DNA of 9,184 bases from CF-161 sp035259145 (GCA_035259145.1 DATFWQ010000291.1:1-9184), one strand, 5' to 3'; positions 1-6,055 are shown, numbered from the stretch's first letter. Notes: generated by a model not told the origin, from the letters alone. Program-made: numbers and translations.

Positions 1-84
1 CGTCAATGTTTCGAGCACGGTGCTGGCGGGATCATCCCACGCTGGGCTCAGTCGGATAGCGCGCGCGGTCGCCTTGACGAAGGG

Positions 85-432
85 TTAGCCGCCGGCGAGC
101 ACGGCCGCACCTACGGCGCTTGAAGGTCCCCTAGCTCGGTGGTTAGAAACTTGGGCGGCTGGTCAGGGAGGCGCAGGTGCTTCATTGCGTGGTCTTCTAT
201 CCGCGTCACGAAGGGTGCGCCGAGCCGATCTCCCAGCCCGCCGCCGACAATGATCGCTGCCAGATCGAGCAGGTTCTAAGCGTTTACGAGCGCGATGCCC
301 AGACCCCACACAGCGCGGTCGACCAGCCGCACAGTCACCGCATCACCCTTGGCCAATGCCTCTTGTATGACGCCGCTGGTCACCCTGTGGCGACCCCTCT
401 TGCGCACGATTGGCTATATGCGCGGATGAGCA
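85..432 (-). pseudogene. ROK-family sugar kinase (glucokinase-like), decayed C-terminal fragment
   Basis: Read on the minus strand from about 383, the translation starts VTSGVIQEALAKGDAV and continues through a run ending LDLAAIIVGGGLGDRLG. This is the C-terminal lobe of ROK (repressor/ORF/kinase) sugar kinases, which phosphorylate glucose or related sugars in the cytoplasm; the GGGLG loop and a following AMKxHLRLP-like segment are recognisable. The gene is broken. An in-frame TAG lies at 276-278, just before the NLLDL motif. A one-base frame change near 119-124 separates TTELGDL from the final AVGAAVLAGG, which ends at TAA (85-87). Upstream, a TAG and loss of similarity occur before the IS end at 433. 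The N-terminal half is absent from the window: the DNA beyond the other IS end is a different gene. Family assignment is from remembered motifs and is fairly secure; sugar specificity cannot be given. Confidence 0.72.
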
Positions 433-452
433 ACCTGTGGCGTTAGCCCCTG
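433..452 (+). repeat. IS terminal inverted repeat, transposase 3' side
   Basis: ACCTGTGGCGTTAGCCCCTG. It matches the reverse complement of 4962-4981 at 19 of 20 positions, with one G/C difference. It lies 14 bp outside the transposase stop codon, the expected position for an IS end. Confidence 0.85.
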
Positions 453-466
453 CTCAGTCACCTCGC

Positions 467-718
467 TCAGCCCGCCCGGAAGTACTCGTGGAGCACGCCT
501 CCAAGGCGGTCGCGGCACTCCACCCGCCCGGTCCCGAGCGGGACCACCTCGGCCGGCTCGTAGGGTCGGCGCTGCTCCAGCCCTTGGTGCGGCCGGGCGT
601 GGTGGTAGTGCTCGATGAACTCGCCCAACACCATCTCCAGGTGCCCTCGCCCGAAGATGAGCAGGTGGTCGAGCACCTCCCGCCGGCACGTACCGACGAA
701 CCTCTCAGCGATTGAGTT
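467..718 (-). pseudogene. IS transposase, C-terminal piece (catalytic Glu half)
   Basis: This is the downstream part of the DDE transposase whose first 273 codons lie at 4865-4047. It reads NSIAERFVGTCRREVLDHLL, then an HYHHARPHQGL motif, and ends in DRLGGVLHEYFRAG, a typical C-terminus for this IS3/IS481-like integrase-core family. The Glu of IAERF is the third catalytic acid (residue 278 in the rejoined protein); the Asp pair is encoded more than 3 kb away, so neither half can be active. The Asn codon AAC is cut by the insertion: its AA is shared between the two junctions. Reading further upstream past the junction adds only element-derived codons (MKADS from a TTG at 733), which are not part of the original protein. 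Confidence 0.88.
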
Positions 719-740
719 GGAGTCAGCTTTCAACTACAGC
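708..740. other. Left attachment junction (attL-like), TT core at 717-718
   Basis: Transposase-derived DNA (GCGATTGAG) meets element DNA (GGAGTCAGCTTTCAAC) at the dinucleotide TT. Site extents of the usual 30-50 bp cannot be defined from a single copy; the core is deduced from restoring the transposase frame. Confidence 0.7.
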
Positions 741-1038
741 TCATAGGAACGATCGGGGGCGATTTCGAGTCGTCCATCCGTTCCATCCGCTGGCTGGTCG
801 AGAGTTCGAGCTGCTCGGCTACATCCACGCCTGGGGCCAGCAACAGCGTGTGCTCTATCGAGAAGCTGGGAGCGAGCGGACACGTTCGCTGCCAGCTGCT
901 TGGACTGACGTAGTCGGGGCCGACCCCTTCCTCGTCTTGGCCGAGGGCCGCTCGCTCTTCCGGGTCCAGGAGCTGCTTTCGCTGGTGTTGCTGGTGAAGC
1001 AACTGAGGGGGAATGCTGTAAGCGAGATTCTGCCGTGA
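712..1038 (+). CDS. DUF5372-like protein, start codon missing in the integrated state
   Basis: The open frame encodes VVHPFHPLAGREFELLGY, then a WGQQQRVLYRE segment, SLPAAWTDVVGADPF and RSLFRVQELLSLVLLVKQL. This pattern (HPFHPLxGREFEL, SLPAxWTD, DPF) matches my recollection of the DUF5372 family of small, uncharacterised proteins, often seen beside recombinases of this type. Inside the element there is no ATG, GTG or TTG before the conserved start. The only upstream candidate is a TTG at 712 in the flanking transposase DNA, with no Shine-Dalgarno sequence. Joining the element's ends places the ATG at 4034 (RBS AAGGAG, 4019-4024) in frame, giving MRDPWSQLSTTAHRNDRG before the conserved part. 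As it lies here the gene is probably poorly expressed or silent. Molecular function is unknown; a role in recombination control or in circle maintenance is speculation. Confidence 0.72.
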   Translation: MSWSQLSTTAHRNDRGRFRVVHPFHPLAGREFELLGYIHAWGQQQRVLYREAGSERTRSLPAAWTDVVGADPFLVLAEGRSLFRVQELLSLVLLVKQLRGNAVSEILP

Positions 1039-1058
1039 GTGTAAGGCAGATTCTGCCG
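1025..1058. repeat. Direct repeat plus palindrome ahead of the element promoter
   Basis: AGATTCTGCCG occurs at 1025-1035 (over the DUF5372 stop codon) and again at 1048-1058. The second copy sits in the palindrome GGCAGATTCTGCC (1045-1057; 6-bp arms around one T). The spacing and symmetry suggest a dimeric protein binding site, perhaps for the HTH protein or the recombinase, about 80 bp upstream of the -35 box. It is not terminator-like: no T-run follows. Confidence 0.4.
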
Positions 1059-1134
1059 GATGAAGCGGAGTGCTTAGGACGGGAAGAGGGTAGTTGTCAG
1101 ATACGAATCGAGTTCAGAAATACCACGGCTTGGG

Positions 1135-1163
1135 TTGACAAGGTGACCAGGGTACGGCATAAT
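1135..1163 (+). promoter_or_regulatory. Sigma-70-type promoter of the HTH/small protein/recombinase operon
   Basis: TTGACA (1135-1140), a 17-nt spacer and CATAAT (1158-1163): a perfect -35 box and a 5/6 -10 box at ideal spacing, inside a locally AT-richer stretch of otherwise GC-rich DNA. Transcription would start near 1170, leaving a leader of about 20 nt before the HTH gene's RBS and start at 1191. It would serve all three downstream genes and, in the circular form, the DUF5372 gene as well. Confidence 0.78.
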
Positions 1164-1190
1164 GTAGCTATCACCAAAGGAGGGGCCACC

Positions 1191-1703
1191 TTGAACCAAC
1201 CCAGCTCCGGCGACGACAAGCTCGCCGCCCTCCGTCTCCACCACTCACTCAACCCCAGAGCCCAGGCTGTCAGCGACCCCGCCTTCACCTCCGGCCACCC
1301 CTTCTTCGACGCCCGCGACCTGGTCCAGGTCAAGTACGAGATGCTGCGTCGAGCCCGCCAGGAAGGGCAGCCAGTCAGCCAGGTGGCGGCCGCTTTCGGC
1401 TTCTCCCGTCCTTCTTTCTATGCAGCCCGGACGCTCTTCGAGCAGGCCGGGCTGCCCGGCCTGGTGCCCCAGCGGCCGGGACCGCGGCGGGCCCACAAGC
1501 TCTCCGAGGCGGTGGTCGACTTCCTGGAGCAGTGCCTGGCCGAGGACTCCTCGCTGCGTTCCTCGCAACTGGTTCAGCTGCTGGAGGAGCGCTTCTCGCT
1601 CTCGGTTCATCCCCGCAGCATCGAGCGGGCCCTGGAGCGGCGCCGAAAAAAGGGGCTCCGGTCGTCGACTCGGACAGCCAGCCTACTTCCGCCAGCGCCA
1701 TGA
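1191..1703 (+). CDS. Helix-turn-helix protein of the recombinase element
   Basis: 170 aa. The TTG start at 1191 is chosen because a strong RBS (AAAGGAGGGG, 1176-1185) lies 5 nt upstream and the promoter ends just before it. After a leader, residues ~45-90 read ARDLVQVKYEMLRRARQEG then VSQVAAAFGFSRPSFYAART, a transposase/Helix_Turn_Helix-type HTH. A second helical segment with RSSQLVQLLEERF and HPRSIERALERRRKK resembles the HTH arrays of IS helper proteins. It probably binds DNA as an accessory or regulatory factor of the recombinase. Its stop overlaps the next start (ATGA at 1700-1703), so the two are translationally coupled. After the basic RRRKKG the zero-frame tail (LRSSTRTASLLPPAP) is low-complexity and looks unconstrained. 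The Lys codons form a slippery A AAA AAG, so a longer -1 product is possible. Confidence 0.75.
   Translation: MNQPSSGDDKLAALRLHHSLNPRAQAVSDPAFTSGHPFFDARDLVQVKYEMLRRARQEGQPVSQVAAAFGFSRPSFYAARTLFEQAGLPGLVPQRPGPRRAHKLSEAVVDFLEQCLAEDSSLRSSQLVQLLEERFSLSVHPRSIERALERRRKKGLRSSTRTASLLPPAP
1634..1679 (+). promoter_or_regulatory. Candidate programmed -1 frameshift site
   Basis: The heptamer A AAA AAG (1646-1652) is in exactly the zero-frame phase used by dnaX and many IS3 elements (codons CGA AAA AAG). An SD-like GGAG (1634-1637) lies 8 nt upstream. Downstream, GGC-TCCG (1654-1660) can pair with CGGA-(CA)-GCC (1671-1679), a 7-bp stem with a 2-nt bulge. A -1 shift continues as GAPVVDSDSQPTSASA directly into the 86-aa protein without a stop, giving a fusion that ends at 1960. 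All three classical elements are seen; use in vivo is inference. Confidence 0.55.
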
Positions 1704-1960
1704 CCGAGGGCTACGAAGCGCTGCGCGCCCAGGCCACCGGCGCCGGCCTGGCGCCGACCATAGCCCGAGGCCTGGCCCTGTTCTTGCGCTCCGGTCTGGC
1801 AGCCTGGATGACCGCCTGGCGCCAGCTGGTGGCTGCCTCGTGGAGCCCACCGCCTGGCCGCTCGTGCGAGCTGCGGGCGACCACTTTTCGGCTCGGTCCG
1901 GAGCTGGCGGTCGTGCTAACCGAGATGGCCCTGAGCTGGCAGAGGAGGTCAGTGCCGTGA
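1700..1960 (+). CDS. Small 86-aa protein between HTH and recombinase genes
   Basis: The ATG at 1700 overlaps the HTH stop (ATGA), and the gene's own stop overlaps the recombinase GTG (GTGA at 1957-1960), so it is tightly embedded in the operon. The sequence begins MTEGYEALRAQATGAG, contains a mostly hydrophobic/aromatic helix (ARGLALFLRSGLAAWMTAW) and later LGPELAVVLTEMALSW. I do not recognise a named family; small ORFs at this position are common ahead of this recombinase class. The helix is amphipathic-looking with Arg and Trp and is not convincingly transmembrane. The same frame is open upstream to the slippery site at 1646-1652, so the protein may be made both alone, by coupled reinitiation, and as a -1 frameshift fusion to the HTH protein. 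Function is unknown; a recombinase accessory or directionality role is a guess. Confidence 0.65.
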   Translation: MTEGYEALRAQATGAGLAPTIARGLALFLRSGLAAWMTAWRQLVAASWSPPPGRSCELRATTFRLGPELAVVLTEMALSWQRRSVP

Positions 1961-4041
1961 ACATTGAGCAGCACCAGAAGGTGACCGCCGGCCACCTCAA
2001 ACGCGAGGCCTACCTCTACGTCCGTCAGAGCACCCTGCGCCAGGTCTTCGAGAACACCGAGAGCACCAAGCGCCAGTACGCACTCAAGGAGCGGGCGGTG
2101 GCCCTGGGCTGGCCCCTGGACCGGGTGGTGGTGATCGACACTGACCTCGGCCAGTCGGGGGCTGCTCCCGACCGCGAGGGCTTCCAGAAGCTGGTGGCCG
2201 CGGTCGGCATGGGCCAGGTCGGCATCGTGCTTGGCTTGGAGGTGTCGAGGCTGGCCCGCAATTCGGCGGAGTGGCATCGCCTGCTCGAGATCTGCGCGCT
2301 GACCGAGACCCTGATCCTGGATGAGGATGGGCTCTACGATCCTGGCCACTTCAACGACCGCTTGCTGCTCGGCTTGAAGGGGACTATGAGCGAAGCCGAG
2401 TTGCACGTGCTGCGGGCGCGACTGCAAGGTGGCATTCGGGCCAAGGCCCGCCGCGGGGAGCTCAAGACACCCTTGCCCGTAGGGCTGGCCTATAACCTCC
2501 AGGAGCAGGTCGTCCTGGACCCCGACCAGCAGGTGCAGCAGGCCATGCGCCTATTCTTCGACACCTTTCGGCACACTGGGTCCGCCTCGGCAACCGTGCG
2601 CAGCTTCCGTGAACAAGGCCTGCTCTTCCCGCGCCGGTTGCGCTCGGGCCCTCACAAGGGCGAGTTGGCCTGGGGCCCGCTTCGACACTGGAGCGCCCTG
2701 CGCGTGCTCCAGAACCCGCGTTACGCCGGAGCCTTCGTCTACGGCCGCCGCCACACCCGATGGACTCAAGAAGGACGCGAGCGCGTGCATGAGTTGCCGC
2801 GCGCAGAGTGGCACAGCCTGCTCCCCGGTGCCCATCCCGGTTATGTCAGCTGGGAGGAGTACGAGGACAACCTGGGCCGGCTGCGTGGGAATGCCCGAGC
2901 CCAAGGCGAAGATCGTCGCCAGAGCCCACCCCGTGAAGGTCCAGCCCTTCTTCAGGGCCTGGTCGTCTGCGCTCGCTGCGGGGAGCGCATGACCGTCCGC
3001 TACTACAGCCGTAGCGGCCGCACCGTGCCCGCCTACCTGTGCCAGAAAGACGGTATCGCCAACGCCCGGCCGATCTGCCAGCACGTGCTCGGATGGGAAC
3101 TCGACCGAGCGGTTGGCGCGCTCCTGGTGGAGACGGTCACCCCGCTCGCCCTGGAGGTCGCGCTCGCCGTCCAAGACGAGCTCAACTCACGCGCCGAGGA
3201 GGTCGACCGGCTCCGCCACCAACAGGTGGAGCGCGCCCGCTACGAGGCCGAGTTGGCCCAGCGACGCTACCTGCGCGTCGACCCCGACAACCGGCTGGTG
3301 GCCGACTCCCTGGAGGCGGACTGGAACCAGAAACTGCGCGCTCTGGCCGCCTCCCAGGTGGAGTATGAGCGCCAACGTGAGGCCGACCGGCTGCTCCTCG
3401 ACGACGAGCAACGAGCTCGCGTTCTCGCCCTCGCCACCGACTTCCCCCGCCTCTGGCAGGACCCCCTCACCCCAGACCGCGAACGCAAGCGCATGGTTCG
3501 CCTTCTGCTGGAGGACATCACCCTGCTCAGGCACGACCACATCACCGCCCACATCCGCTTCAAGGGCGGCGCCACCAGGACCCTGACCCTACCGTTGCCG
3601 CTTCCTGCTCCTCAGCTGCGCCAGACCAGACCGGAAGTCGTCCAGGAGATTGACCGGCTCCTCGATCAGCACACCGATGGCGAGGTGGCCGCGATCTTGA
3701 ACCAGCGCGGCTTCCAGCCTGGCGTCGCCTCCGCCTTCGACTCCCGCATCGTGGCCAAGCTCCGGCGCCACTACGGCCTCCCAGACCGGTTCGCCCGGCT
3801 CCGCCAGGCTGGCTTGCTCACCCTGAGTGAGGTGACGTCACTGCTCGACCTGCATCATCAAACGGCAAAGGCCTGGGAGCGCGAAGGTCGCCTGCGGGCG
3901 CACGTCTTCAATGACAAAGGCGAGCGGCTCTTCGAACATCCTGGTGACCGGCCGCCCGGCAAGTACCATTGGCAGCGCCTCCAACGTCGAGCGCCGTCAT
4001 TCCCGTCGAAACGTGCCGAAGGAGTGCAGTCTGATGCGTGA
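1957..4041 (+). CDS. Large serine recombinase (integrase) of the element
   Basis: 694 aa, GTG start chosen for the RBS GAGGAGG (1942-1948), 8 nt upstream, and the GTGA overlap. It catalyses site-specific excision and integration by Ser-phosphodiester exchange. The N-terminal resolvase domain (~15-165) has catalytic Ser25 in YVRQS, GQSG near 65-68, SRLAR at 97-101 and LKGTMSEAE at 140-148. A recombinase domain follows (~170-275), then a zinc ribbon (Cys338, Cys341, Cys362, Cys374), a long charged coiled coil (~406-490) and a C-terminal region with an excisionase/MerR-like HTH (~620-660, LTLSEVTSLLDLHHQTAKAW). That last domain is an extra DNA-binding module beyond the usual integrase plan and could supply a built-in directionality function (inference). 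The reading frame is intact and all expected catalytic residues are present. The gene ends 4 bp before the element's right core, and its stop overlaps the ATG at 4034. Confidence 0.93.
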   Translation: MNIEQHQKVTAGHLKREAYLYVRQSTLRQVFENTESTKRQYALKERAVALGWPLDRVVVIDTDLGQSGAAPDREGFQKLVAAVGMGQVGIVLGLEVSRLARNSAEWHRLLEICALTETLILDEDGLYDPGHFNDRLLLGLKGTMSEAELHVLRARLQGGIRAKARRGELKTPLPVGLAYNLQEQVVLDPDQQVQQAMRLFFDTFRHTGSASATVRSFREQGLLFPRRLRSGPHKGELAWGPLRHWSALRVLQNPRYAGAFVYGRRHTRWTQEGRERVHELPRAEWHSLLPGAHPGYVSWEEYEDNLGRLRGNARAQGEDRRQSPPREGPALLQGLVVCARCGERMTVRYYSRSGRTVPAYLCQKDGIANARPICQHVLGWELDRAVGALLVETVTPLALEVALAVQDELNSRAEEVDRLRHQQVERARYEAELAQRRYLRVDPDNRLVADSLEADWNQKLRALAASQVEYERQREADRLLLDDEQRARVLALATDFPRLWQDPLTPDRERKRMVRLLLEDITLLRHDHITAHIRFKGGATRTLTLPLPLPAPQLRQTRPEVVQEIDRLLDQHTDGEVAAILNQRGFQPGVASAFDSRIVAKLRRHYGLPDRFARLRQAGLLTLSEVTSLLDLHHQTAKAWEREGRLRAHVFNDKGERLFEHPGDRPPGKYHWQRLQRRAPSFPSKRAEGVQSDA
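4019..4036 (+). promoter_or_regulatory. Shine-Dalgarno and ATG at the element's right end, for a gene completed only in the circle
   Basis: AAGGAG (4019-4024), 9 nt, then ATG (4034-4036) inside the last codons of the recombinase (ATGcgTGA). In the integrated state this ATG reads 14 codons into the flanking transposase DNA and stops at 4076-4078. If right end and left end are joined at the TT core it reads ATG CGT GAT CCT TGG AGT and continues in frame into the DUF5372-like gene. The same frame results if the TTC alternative is the real junction. Confidence 0.68.
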
Positions 4042-4060
4042 TCCTTCGCCACTGGCCGCC
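4030..4060. other. Right attachment junction (attR-like), TT core at 4045-4046
   Basis: Element DNA ending GATGCGTGATCC meets transposase DNA beginning TTCGCCACTGG. The TT is common with 717-718. An attP rebuilt from the ends would read GATCC-TT-GGAGTC, with only a short 3-bp symmetric arm next to the core. Confidence 0.7.
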
Positions 4061-4865
4061 GGTAGGGCAGGTGGATGACTCTCAGCCCCTCGGAGCGGAA
4101 GACCTCATCGAAGGCGGCGCTGAACTTGGTGTCTCGATCTCGGAGCAGGAACTTGACCTTCAGTCCCCCATCCTGCAGCCTCCACGCCAGGTTCCGTGCA
4201 TGTTGGGCCACCCAGGCGCCGGTCGGGTGGCCGGTACAGCCCGCCAGGTGAACGCGCCGGCTGCCGATCTCGATAAAGAAGAGGACGTAGAGCCGGGCCA
4301 GCCAGACTGTGTCCACGGCGAAGAAGTCGCAGGCCAGGATCTGATCGGCGTGCTGGTGCACGAACTCGCGCCAGGACCGCTGACTTCGACGAGGGGCGGG
4401 CGGCAGACCGTGGCGGCGGAGCACTTTGCGGACGGTCCAGTGGGAGCAGCGATGGCCCAGCTTGCGCAGCTCGCCCTGGATGCGCCGGTAACCCCAGCGA
4501 GGGTTCTGCTCGGCCAGCTTCACGATGAGGTCATGCAACTCGCTGTGGAGGACCGGTCGCTGGCGGCGCGGCCGGCGCCCGTAAGCGGCCCACCTGCGGC
4601 GGACCAGCTCCCGATGCCAGCGCAGCAGCGTCTCCGGGCTGGGCAGCAATGATCGCCAGGCCGGCCTGGGCAGCGCCCGGCTGATCGCTGCCAGTAACAG
4701 ACGATCAGTGGCTTGCCAGCGCGGGCGCCCGACCTGGCGTTCGAGTACCCCAAGCTGGTGGCGCAGCGCCAGCACCTCGGCGCGGAGCTGGGCGTCGCCG
4801 CGACCGCGGACTACTAGGATCTCGATCAAGAGCCGGAGCAGGTCGTAGAGGAGGGAGCAAAGCAC
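4045..4865 (-). pseudogene. IS transposase, N-terminal piece (two catalytic Asp)
   Basis: From the GTG at 4865 the protein starts LCSLLYDLLRLLIEILVV, then ALRHQLGVLERQ and a basic helical region. An HTH-like segment NPRWGYRRIQGELRKLGH follows (~121-138), then the integrase core with Asp180 (ACDFFAVD) and Asp243 (LLRDRDTKF), up to LPYRRPVA at residue 273. The frame then runs into antisense of the recombinase gene, which is meaningless. Joined to 718-467 it gives 356 aa with Glu278, a D-D-34-E spacing normal for IS3/IS481-like enzymes. GTG 4865 is preferred over a further upstream GTG at 4961, because the sequence between them lacks the family's usual start and lies next to the IS end. The split makes this copy non-functional unless the recombinase element excises precisely. 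Confidence 0.87.
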
Positions 4866-4961
4866 GACCCGGGGAGTATCGCAGGCCGGCCGGCGGGCCG
4901 CTGGGACTCCTTCTCCTGTTAATCCAGGGTAGACGGCACGGGCTCTTCCGAAGCGACGCAC

Positions 4962-4981
4962 CAGGGGCTAACGGCACAGGT
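4962..4981 (-). repeat. IS terminal inverted repeat, transposase 5' side
   Basis: On the minus strand this reads ACCTGTGCCGTTAGCCCCTG, pairing with 433-452 at 19 of 20 positions. It lies about 97 bp upstream of the preferred transposase start and directly abuts the sialidase-like fragment. Confidence 0.85.
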
Positions 4982-5507
4982 CGCCAATAAGGAGGACTTG
5001 ACGGACGTCAACCCCAACAACACCACCCAGCGCCTGCGCACCGGTGAGGGGCTCCCTTCGGCAGCCATCGATCCAGCGACCGGGCAGCTTTACGTCACTT
5101 GGACTGACTCCCGCTTCAACGGTGGGAAGTTCAACCAGGTCGTGATTTCGACCTCCACGGATGGCAGCACGACCTGGTCGGCCCCGGCGGTCGTCAGCAC
5201 TTCCACTTCACTGCCGTCGTTCACGCCCACGGTGGCCGTCAACTCCGGCGGGACGGTGGGAGTGACGTTCTACGATCTCCGCAACCTGGCCGCTGGGAAC
5301 ACGACGACGCTGCCCACCGACTACTGGCTGAAGACGTCCACGGACCACGCAGCAACCTTCCCAAGCGAGACGCACTTGGCGGGGTCTTTCGACATGCTGG
5401 CCGCCCCCACAGCCGGCGGGTTCTTCCTCGGTGACTACGAGGGGCTCGCAACGGCGGGGGCCGGCATGCCCGAGTGGATCATCCTCGCCTGGTTGTTCGT
5501 AACCTGA
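4982..5507 (+). pseudogene. Sialidase/BNR-repeat exo-glycosidase-like fragment
   Basis: The frame is open straight out of the IS end; the TTG at 4998 is only the first possible start and has no family logic. The protein has features of a six-bladed beta-propeller hydrolase: DPATGQLYVTWTDSR, an Asp-box-like repeat STDGSTTW, FTPTVAVNSGGTVGVTFYD, a second degenerate Asp-box STDHAATF and the C-terminal signature AGGFFLGDYEGLATAG. Such secreted proteins cleave or bind glycans outside the cell. Both ends are missing. The IS removed the signal peptide and most blades. After GLATAG (about 5460) the sequence becomes unrelated (MPEWIILAWLFVT) and stops at 5507, so the C-terminus was replaced. Not functional. 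Confidence 0.7.
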
Positions 5508-5545
5508 GCCAGGTACCGGGAGAATTGGTGTCCGTCTACCGGGAT

Positions 5546-6055
5546 TTCTAGCTGTCCGCTGTCATCCCGGGACGCTGATTTGTTCGGCAGCTTCCCTCGT
5601 ACTACGAGCCGATACGACTCCCCATGACGTCCATCCCAGGCGTGCGGCTTCTGCCTTCCCTGGGCGTCCCGGCCCGGTGATCATGCGGCCGGGCGAACAT
5701 GGGGTCTCCAGGTTCTCCGACATCGAGATTCCGAGCATGCACAGGTTCTCTCCGACCACGCGGGGTCCCCGAACGGCTCGCGCTAGCGCCGCTCGCGATG
5801 TTGCCTTCCATGTCTACAACCATGTCGGCACCCCGATCGATAAGATTTTCGCGGCTCAATAGCCGGCCTGCCCGTACCCCTGTGAACGCTTGGCTGCGGC
5901 CCTCACGGGCCGCCAGCCCATCACTCGGGGTCAGCGTGGAATCGCTACCTCCTTCGGCGTGGGGCTCTCTCATCCCATTCTCCATGTGGGTTTATCCCTG
6001 CGCTGTCTGTAGAGCTCTTTCATCTCCTCCTTCATGCCGGTTTATCCCGGCGCAC
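5546..6055 (-). mobile_element. Group II intron, 5' ribozyme part only
   Basis: Reading minus from 6055, the DNA begins GTGCGCC, the group II 5' consensus, exactly where the transposase similarity of the next feature stops. Translations of the region in several frames give phrases I recall from mis-annotated leader ORFs of bacterial group II introns: GVPTW...WKATSRAALARAV, ENLCMLGISMSENLETPCSP, GRSRTPGMDVMG and, after a frame change, ESYRLVVRGKLPNKSASR. About 510 nt fits domains I-IV before the reverse-transcriptase ORF. No RT, maturase or 3' intron end is present, so the element is truncated near 5545 and cannot splice or move. A TGTGCA on the minus strand (5743-5738) could be EBS1 for the IBS1-like TGCACG next to the junction, with one G-U pair. 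No other gene is seen here. Confidence 0.55.
5981..6053. repeat. Imperfect direct repeat pair at the intron 5' end
   Basis: Units at 5981-6003 and 6031-6053, 50 bp apart, share CATG, then GGTTTATCCC, then GCGC, with differences at a few positions. The copy nearest the intron start can fold as GCCGG-GATAAA-CCGGC on the minus strand. They may be structural parts of intron domain I or unrelated. Confidence 0.35.

Larger units (their letters stand above)
717..4046 (+). mobile_element. Large-serine-recombinase element, about 3.33 kb, inserted in an IS transposase
   Basis: The boundaries come from the interrupted gene. The left flank ends GATTGAGTT and the right flank begins TTCGCCACTGG; sharing one TT gives GATTGAGTTCGCCACTGG. 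On the minus strand this encodes the family-typical PVANSIAER with no gap. The 2-bp identity (717-718 and 4045-4046) fits the dinucleotide crossover of serine recombinases, and there are no terminal inverted repeats. The cargo is a DUF5372-like gene, an HTH gene, an 86-aa gene and the recombinase, all on the + strand and opposite to the host transposase. An alternative junction sharing TTC at 729-731 and 4045-4047 is also in frame but leaves four extra codons in the transposase, so it is less likely. Confidence 0.85.
433..4981 (-). mobile_element. IS element with DDE transposase, interrupted by a serine-recombinase element
   Basis: The two ends carry matching inverted repeats (433-452 and 4962-4981), and between them lies a minus-strand integrase-core transposase in two pieces (4865 to 4045, then 718 to 467). 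Without the 3,328-bp insert the IS would be about 1.22 kb, normal for an IS3/IS481-like element. The stop codon lies 14 bp inside one repeat and the start about 116 bp inside the other. No target duplication is visible: the left flank ends GAGCA and the right flank begins CGCCA. The flanks also belong to unrelated genes (ROK kinase and sialidase), so the locus has probably been rearranged since the IS arrived. The family is called from the transposase; the exact IS group is not determined. Confidence 0.8.

Noticed and set aside
382..442. CCTGTGGCG at 384-392 repeating part of the IS end at 434-442
   Set aside because: Only 9 bp match, and the first copy lies within the ROK coding remnant; probably coincidence.
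177..446. Plus-strand 89-aa open frame
   Set aside because: It is antisense to the ROK kinase remnant, whose minus-strand motifs are clear; no RBS or motif of its own.
1420..1956. Upstream extension of the recombinase frame to give 873 aa
   Set aside because: The extension overlaps the HTH and 86-aa genes out of frame and is low-complexity Arg/Ser/Pro. A strong RBS and GTGA overlap place the start at 1957.
729..4047. Alternative crossover core TTC (729-731 and 4045-4047)
   Set aside because: It also restores the frame but leaves four extra residues (KADS) inside the conserved PVANSIAER motif and widens the catalytic spacing; the TT core gives the canonical sequence.
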